NCBI RefSeq assembly: GCF_008040165.1
Contig: NZ_VRUR01000002.1
Location: 930,001 to 994,000, forward strand
Length of the DNA stretch: 64,000 nucleotides
DNA from: Flagellimonas hymeniacidonis
Lineage (GTDB): Bacteria; Bacteroidota; Bacteroidia; Flavobacteriales; Flavobacteriaceae
Direction: 5' to 3'
Part shown: positions 61,687 through 64,000 of the stretch, one piece after another
Layout of the letters: each line of letters opens with the position of its first letter
Position numbering within the stretch: the first letter of the stretch is position 1
Notes under the pieces: generated by a model
What the model was told of the DNA's origin: nothing
Seen by the model: only the letters and a program-made list of their open reading frames with translations
Databases searched by the model: none
Translations under genes and position numbers: made by a program

Positions 61687-62268
61687 ATGGATCAGACCAA
61701 TATTTTAGATGCACCAAGTGTGTATCCAAAACTACTAATCAAGTCACAAGAGACTGGGTTTTCTATGCCTTCCGATGTATATATTGGAACGCTGTTGAAA
61801 ACATTGATAGCCTCCAAACCCAAAGGAAAATTTCTGGAATTGGGTACAGGCATTGGACTTTCCCTTTCATGGATGCTAGAAGGGATGGATGAAGATTCCC
61901 AGATAATAAGTGTAGATAACGATGAGAAGCTGATAGCAATAGCGCAAGACTTCTTTGGAGAAGAAAAAAGACTTTGCTTGGTATGTGATGATGGCGAAGC
62001 TTGGTTGTCCCAAAATCAAGATGAACGATTTGATTTGATTTTTGCGGATGCATGGCCAGGAAAGTATAGTTGTTTAAATAAGGTGTTGTCCTTGGTTAAA
62101 CCCGGAGGCTTCTATGTGATTGATGACATGGTAGCACAACCCAATTGGCCAGATGGACATGAAGAAAAGGCGATTGAACTGGTTAAAATATTAGAGGAAA
62201 AAGAAAATTTTACGATAACTAAAATGAACTGGTCTACAGGAGTACTGGTTGCGGTTAAAACAAAATAG
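61687..62268 (+). CDS. class I SAM-dependent O-methyltransferase-like protein
   Basis: A 193-residue protein with a Rossmann methyltransferase fold of the O-methyltransferase type. The SAM motif I is GKFLELGTGIGLSLSWMLEG, acidic motif II is IISVDNDEKL, and the post-I region has FDLIFADAWPGKY and a VKPGGFYVIDDM segment. It is packed between ilvB and ilvN (1- and 2-base gaps), splitting two subunits of one enzyme, so it is surely co-transcribed. The substrate is unknown; a role linked to branched-chain keto acid metabolism is speculation. Confidence 0.8.
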   Translation: MDQTNILDAPSVYPKLLIKSQETGFSMPSDVYIGTLLKTLIASKPKGKFLELGTGIGLSLSWMLEGMDEDSQIISVDNDEKLIAIAQDFFGEEKRLCLVCDDGEAWLSQNQDERFDLIFADAWPGKYSCLNKVLSLVKPGGFYVIDDMVAQPNWPDGHEEKAIELVKILEEKENFTITKMNWSTGVLVAVKTK

Positions 62269-62270
62269 AC

Positions 62271-62798
62271 ATGGAAAATCAATGGTATACCATTTCGGTT
62301 TATTCAGAAAATAATATTGGATTGCTCAATAGAATATCTGGAATATTCTTAAAGAGACACATTAACATAGAAAGCCTAAACGTCTCTAAATCAGAAATTG
62401 AGGATGTTTCAAAATTTACTATTGTAATTTTCGCCACTGAAAATTGGGCAAGAAAGATTGTACAACAAATAGAGAAGCAAGTTGAGGTAATAAAAGCATA
62501 TTATCATACAGATGATGAGACCATTTATCAAGAGTCCGCTTTGTTTAAAATAGCGTCCAATTTACTGTTTGATGAACGACAGATTCAAAACATTATCAAG
62601 GAAAGTAACTCGCAAATTGTTACAGTGGCCAGAGACTTTTTCGTGTTGTCCAAAACCGGGCGCCGGCATGAGATAGATGAAATGCACGATGCTCTGGAGC
62701 CATATGGCATTATGCAGTTTGTACGCTCAGGAAGGATTGCAGTCAGCAAGGCTACAATGCCCATTACCAATATTTTAGCAGAATTTCAAAATCAATAA
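62271..62798 (+). CDS. ilvN: acetolactate synthase small (regulatory) subunit
   Basis: A 175-residue subunit. The N-terminal ACT domain (about 4-78) contains TISVYSENNIGLLNRISGIF and INIESLNVSKSEIEDVSKFT, the site where valine usually binds for feedback inhibition. The C-terminal domain (about 90-165; VTVARDFFVLSKTGRRHEID, GIMQFVRSGRIAV) contacts the large subunit. Length is typical. It activates IlvB and confers valine sensitivity. Confidence 0.94.
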   Translation: MENQWYTISVYSENNIGLLNRISGIFLKRHINIESLNVSKSEIEDVSKFTIVIFATENWARKIVQQIEKQVEVIKAYYHTDDETIYQESALFKIASNLLFDERQIQNIIKESNSQIVTVARDFFVLSKTGRRHEIDEMHDALEPYGIMQFVRSGRIAVSKATMPITNILAEFQNQ

Positions 62799-62822
62799 AT
62801 AGCACAAAATCAAAAACTAAAA

Positions 62823-64000
62823 ATGACAAATTACTTTAATACACTGTCGCTGCGTGATAAACTGACACAACTTGGGAAATGTAGATTTATGGATTCCAAT
62901 GAATTCGCTGATGGCGTCGCGGCACTAAAAGGGAAAAAGATTGTAATTGTTGGATGTGGGGCACAAGGTCTAAATCAAGGATTGAACATGAGAGATTCTG
63001 GATTGGATATTTCGTATACCCTTCGGGAATCGGCCATTAAAGAGCAGCGTCAATCCTTTAAAAACGCCAAAGAGAACAATTTTAATGTGGGTACCTATGA
63101 AGAACTAATCCCTACCGCGGATTTGGTTATCAACCTTACCCCAGATAAGCAGCATACCAATGTGGTGAGCACTGTGATGCCCTTGATGAAAAAAGGAGCT
63201 ACGCTTTCCTATTCCCATGGCTTTAATATTGTGGAAGAAGGAATGCAGATTCGAAAAGATTTAACCGTAATAATGGTAGCACCTAAAAGTCCAGGTTCGG
63301 AAGTACGGGAAGAGTACAAAAGAGGCTTTGGTGTACCGACGCTAATTGCTGTGCATCCTGAGAATGATCCTGAAGGAAAAGGTTTGGAGCAAGCAAAAGC
63401 TTATGCAGCCGGTACCGGTGGACACAAAGCAGGAGTTTTGGAATCATCTTTTGTGGCTGAAGTAAAATCAGATTTAATGGGAGAGCAAACCATTCTTTGT
63501 GGATTGTTACAGACGGGTTCCATCTTATCTTTTAACAAAATGCTGGAAAAAGGTATTGATGCTGGTTATGCTTCCAAATTAATTCAGTACGGATGGGAAA
63601 CCATTACCGAAGGATTAAAACAAGGTGGAATAACCAACATGATGGATAGACTTTCCAATCCTGCTAAAATTAAAGCATTCGATTTGGCTGAAGAACTAAA
63701 AGGTATTATGCGTCCACTGTTTCAAAAGCATATGGATGATATTATGAGCGGACATTTTTCTAAAACCATGATGGAAGATTGGGCTAATGCAGATAAGAAC
63801 CTATTGGATTGGCGTGCAGCAACTGGCGAGACTTCTTTTGAAAAGACTCCAGCCGGGAGCAATGAAATTTCTGAGCAGGAATACTATGACAATGGTGTTT
63901 TGATGGTAGCTTTTGTAAAATCTGGAGTTGAACTAGCCTTTGAAACCATGACAGAATCAGGAATCATTGGAGAGTCTGCATATTATGAATCGTTACATGA
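62823..64000 (+). CDS. ilvC: ketol-acid reductoisomerase (3' end outside window)
   Basis: The frame opens at ATG 62823 and runs to the window edge without a stop (392 codons). It isomerises and reduces acetolactate with NADPH, the second step of the pathway. The nucleotide-binding loop is [20 protein letters not shown], followed by [45 protein letters not shown] and the metal-binding [15 protein letters not shown]. The length so far and the second helical domain indicate the long class II form (about 490 residues). It starts 24 bases after ilvN and completes the ilvD-B-N-C set. Confidence 0.95.
   Translation, partial: MTNYFNTLSLRDKLTQLGKCRFMDSNEFADGVAALKGKKIVIVGCGAQGLNQGLNMRDSGLDISYTLRESAIKEQRQSFKNAKENNFNVGTYEELIPTADLVINLTPDKQHTNVVSTVMPLMKKGATLSYSHGFNIVEEGMQIRKDLTVIMVAPKSPGSEVREEYKRGFGVPTLIAVHPENDPEGKGLEQAKAYAAGTGGHKAGVLESSFVAEVKSDLMGEQTILCGLLQTGSILSFNKMLEKGIDAGYASKLIQYGWETITEGLKQGGITNMMDRLSNPAKIKAFDLAEELKGIMRPLFQKHMDDIMSGHFSKTMMEDWANADKNLLDWRAATGETSFEKTPAGSNEISEQEYYDNGVLMVAFVKSGVELAFETMTESGIIGESAYYESLH

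Overview
The window looks like chromosomal DNA of a marine-type member of the Flavobacteriaceae (Bacteroidota). The signs are low GC, almost no Shine-Dalgarno sequences, many ATGA-overlapping genes, TonB-dependent receptors with STN and carboxypeptidase-regulatory N-termini, families largely confined to Bacteroidota (DUF4249), and the gene order tpx-dgkA-ftsK-lolA. A genus cannot be assigned from sequence alone. No tRNA, rRNA, CRISPR array, insertion sequence or phage gene was seen.

Layout. 1-5458 (minus strand): a Na+/H+ antiporter, then the housekeeping cluster tpx, dgkA, ftsK and lolA (lolA runs off the left edge). 5530-7857: a methionine gamma-lyase-like PLP enzyme facing an Lrp/AsnC regulator, with two good palindromes between them, then a small membrane protein. 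7865-17000: mixed metabolic and envelope genes (Tat-exported aldo/keto reductase, Tlc/MFS transporter, membrane-anchored AraC regulator, dihydrolipoyl dehydrogenase, lipoprotein metalloprotease, DUF3179 protein, acyltransferase-like membrane protein). 17101-24726: FMN reductase, pabB, tilS, dsbD and a penicillin acylase.

24923-49109 is the accessory heart of the window. A four-part surface module is present twice: a ~250-residue secreted protein of unknown family, an STN-containing TonB-dependent receptor, DUF4249 lipoprotein(s), and a macroglobulin-like protein with a plug-like C-terminus. In copy A the lipoprotein gene is amplified to eight consecutive paralogues, mostly joined by ATGA or TAATG overlaps. 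Copy B has three, one before and two after its macroglobulin-like gene. All eleven share a scaffold and a C-terminal CGDC...FW signature but differ in discrete loops. I infer an outer-membrane uptake or binding system with a diversified set of surface lipoproteins; the substrate is unknown.

49261-57863: comM/yifB, a BKACE enzyme with a GNAT protein, a cupin-like protein, a small nuclease-fold protein, and an operon of an NRAMP-like transporter plus 5-oxoprolinase pxpABC, in which the transporter has lost the metal-binding residues. 57916-64000: the branched-chain amino-acid operon ilvD-ilvB-(O-methyltransferase)-ilvN-ilvC (ilvC cut by the right edge). It is preceded by what looks like a complete transcription attenuator: an 18-residue leader peptide with a Val-Val-Ile-Ile-Val run, an 8-bp antiterminator overlapping its stop codon, and a perfect 17-bp intrinsic terminator. 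The attenuator, the DUF4249 expansion and the metal-motif-less NRAMP are the strongest observations.
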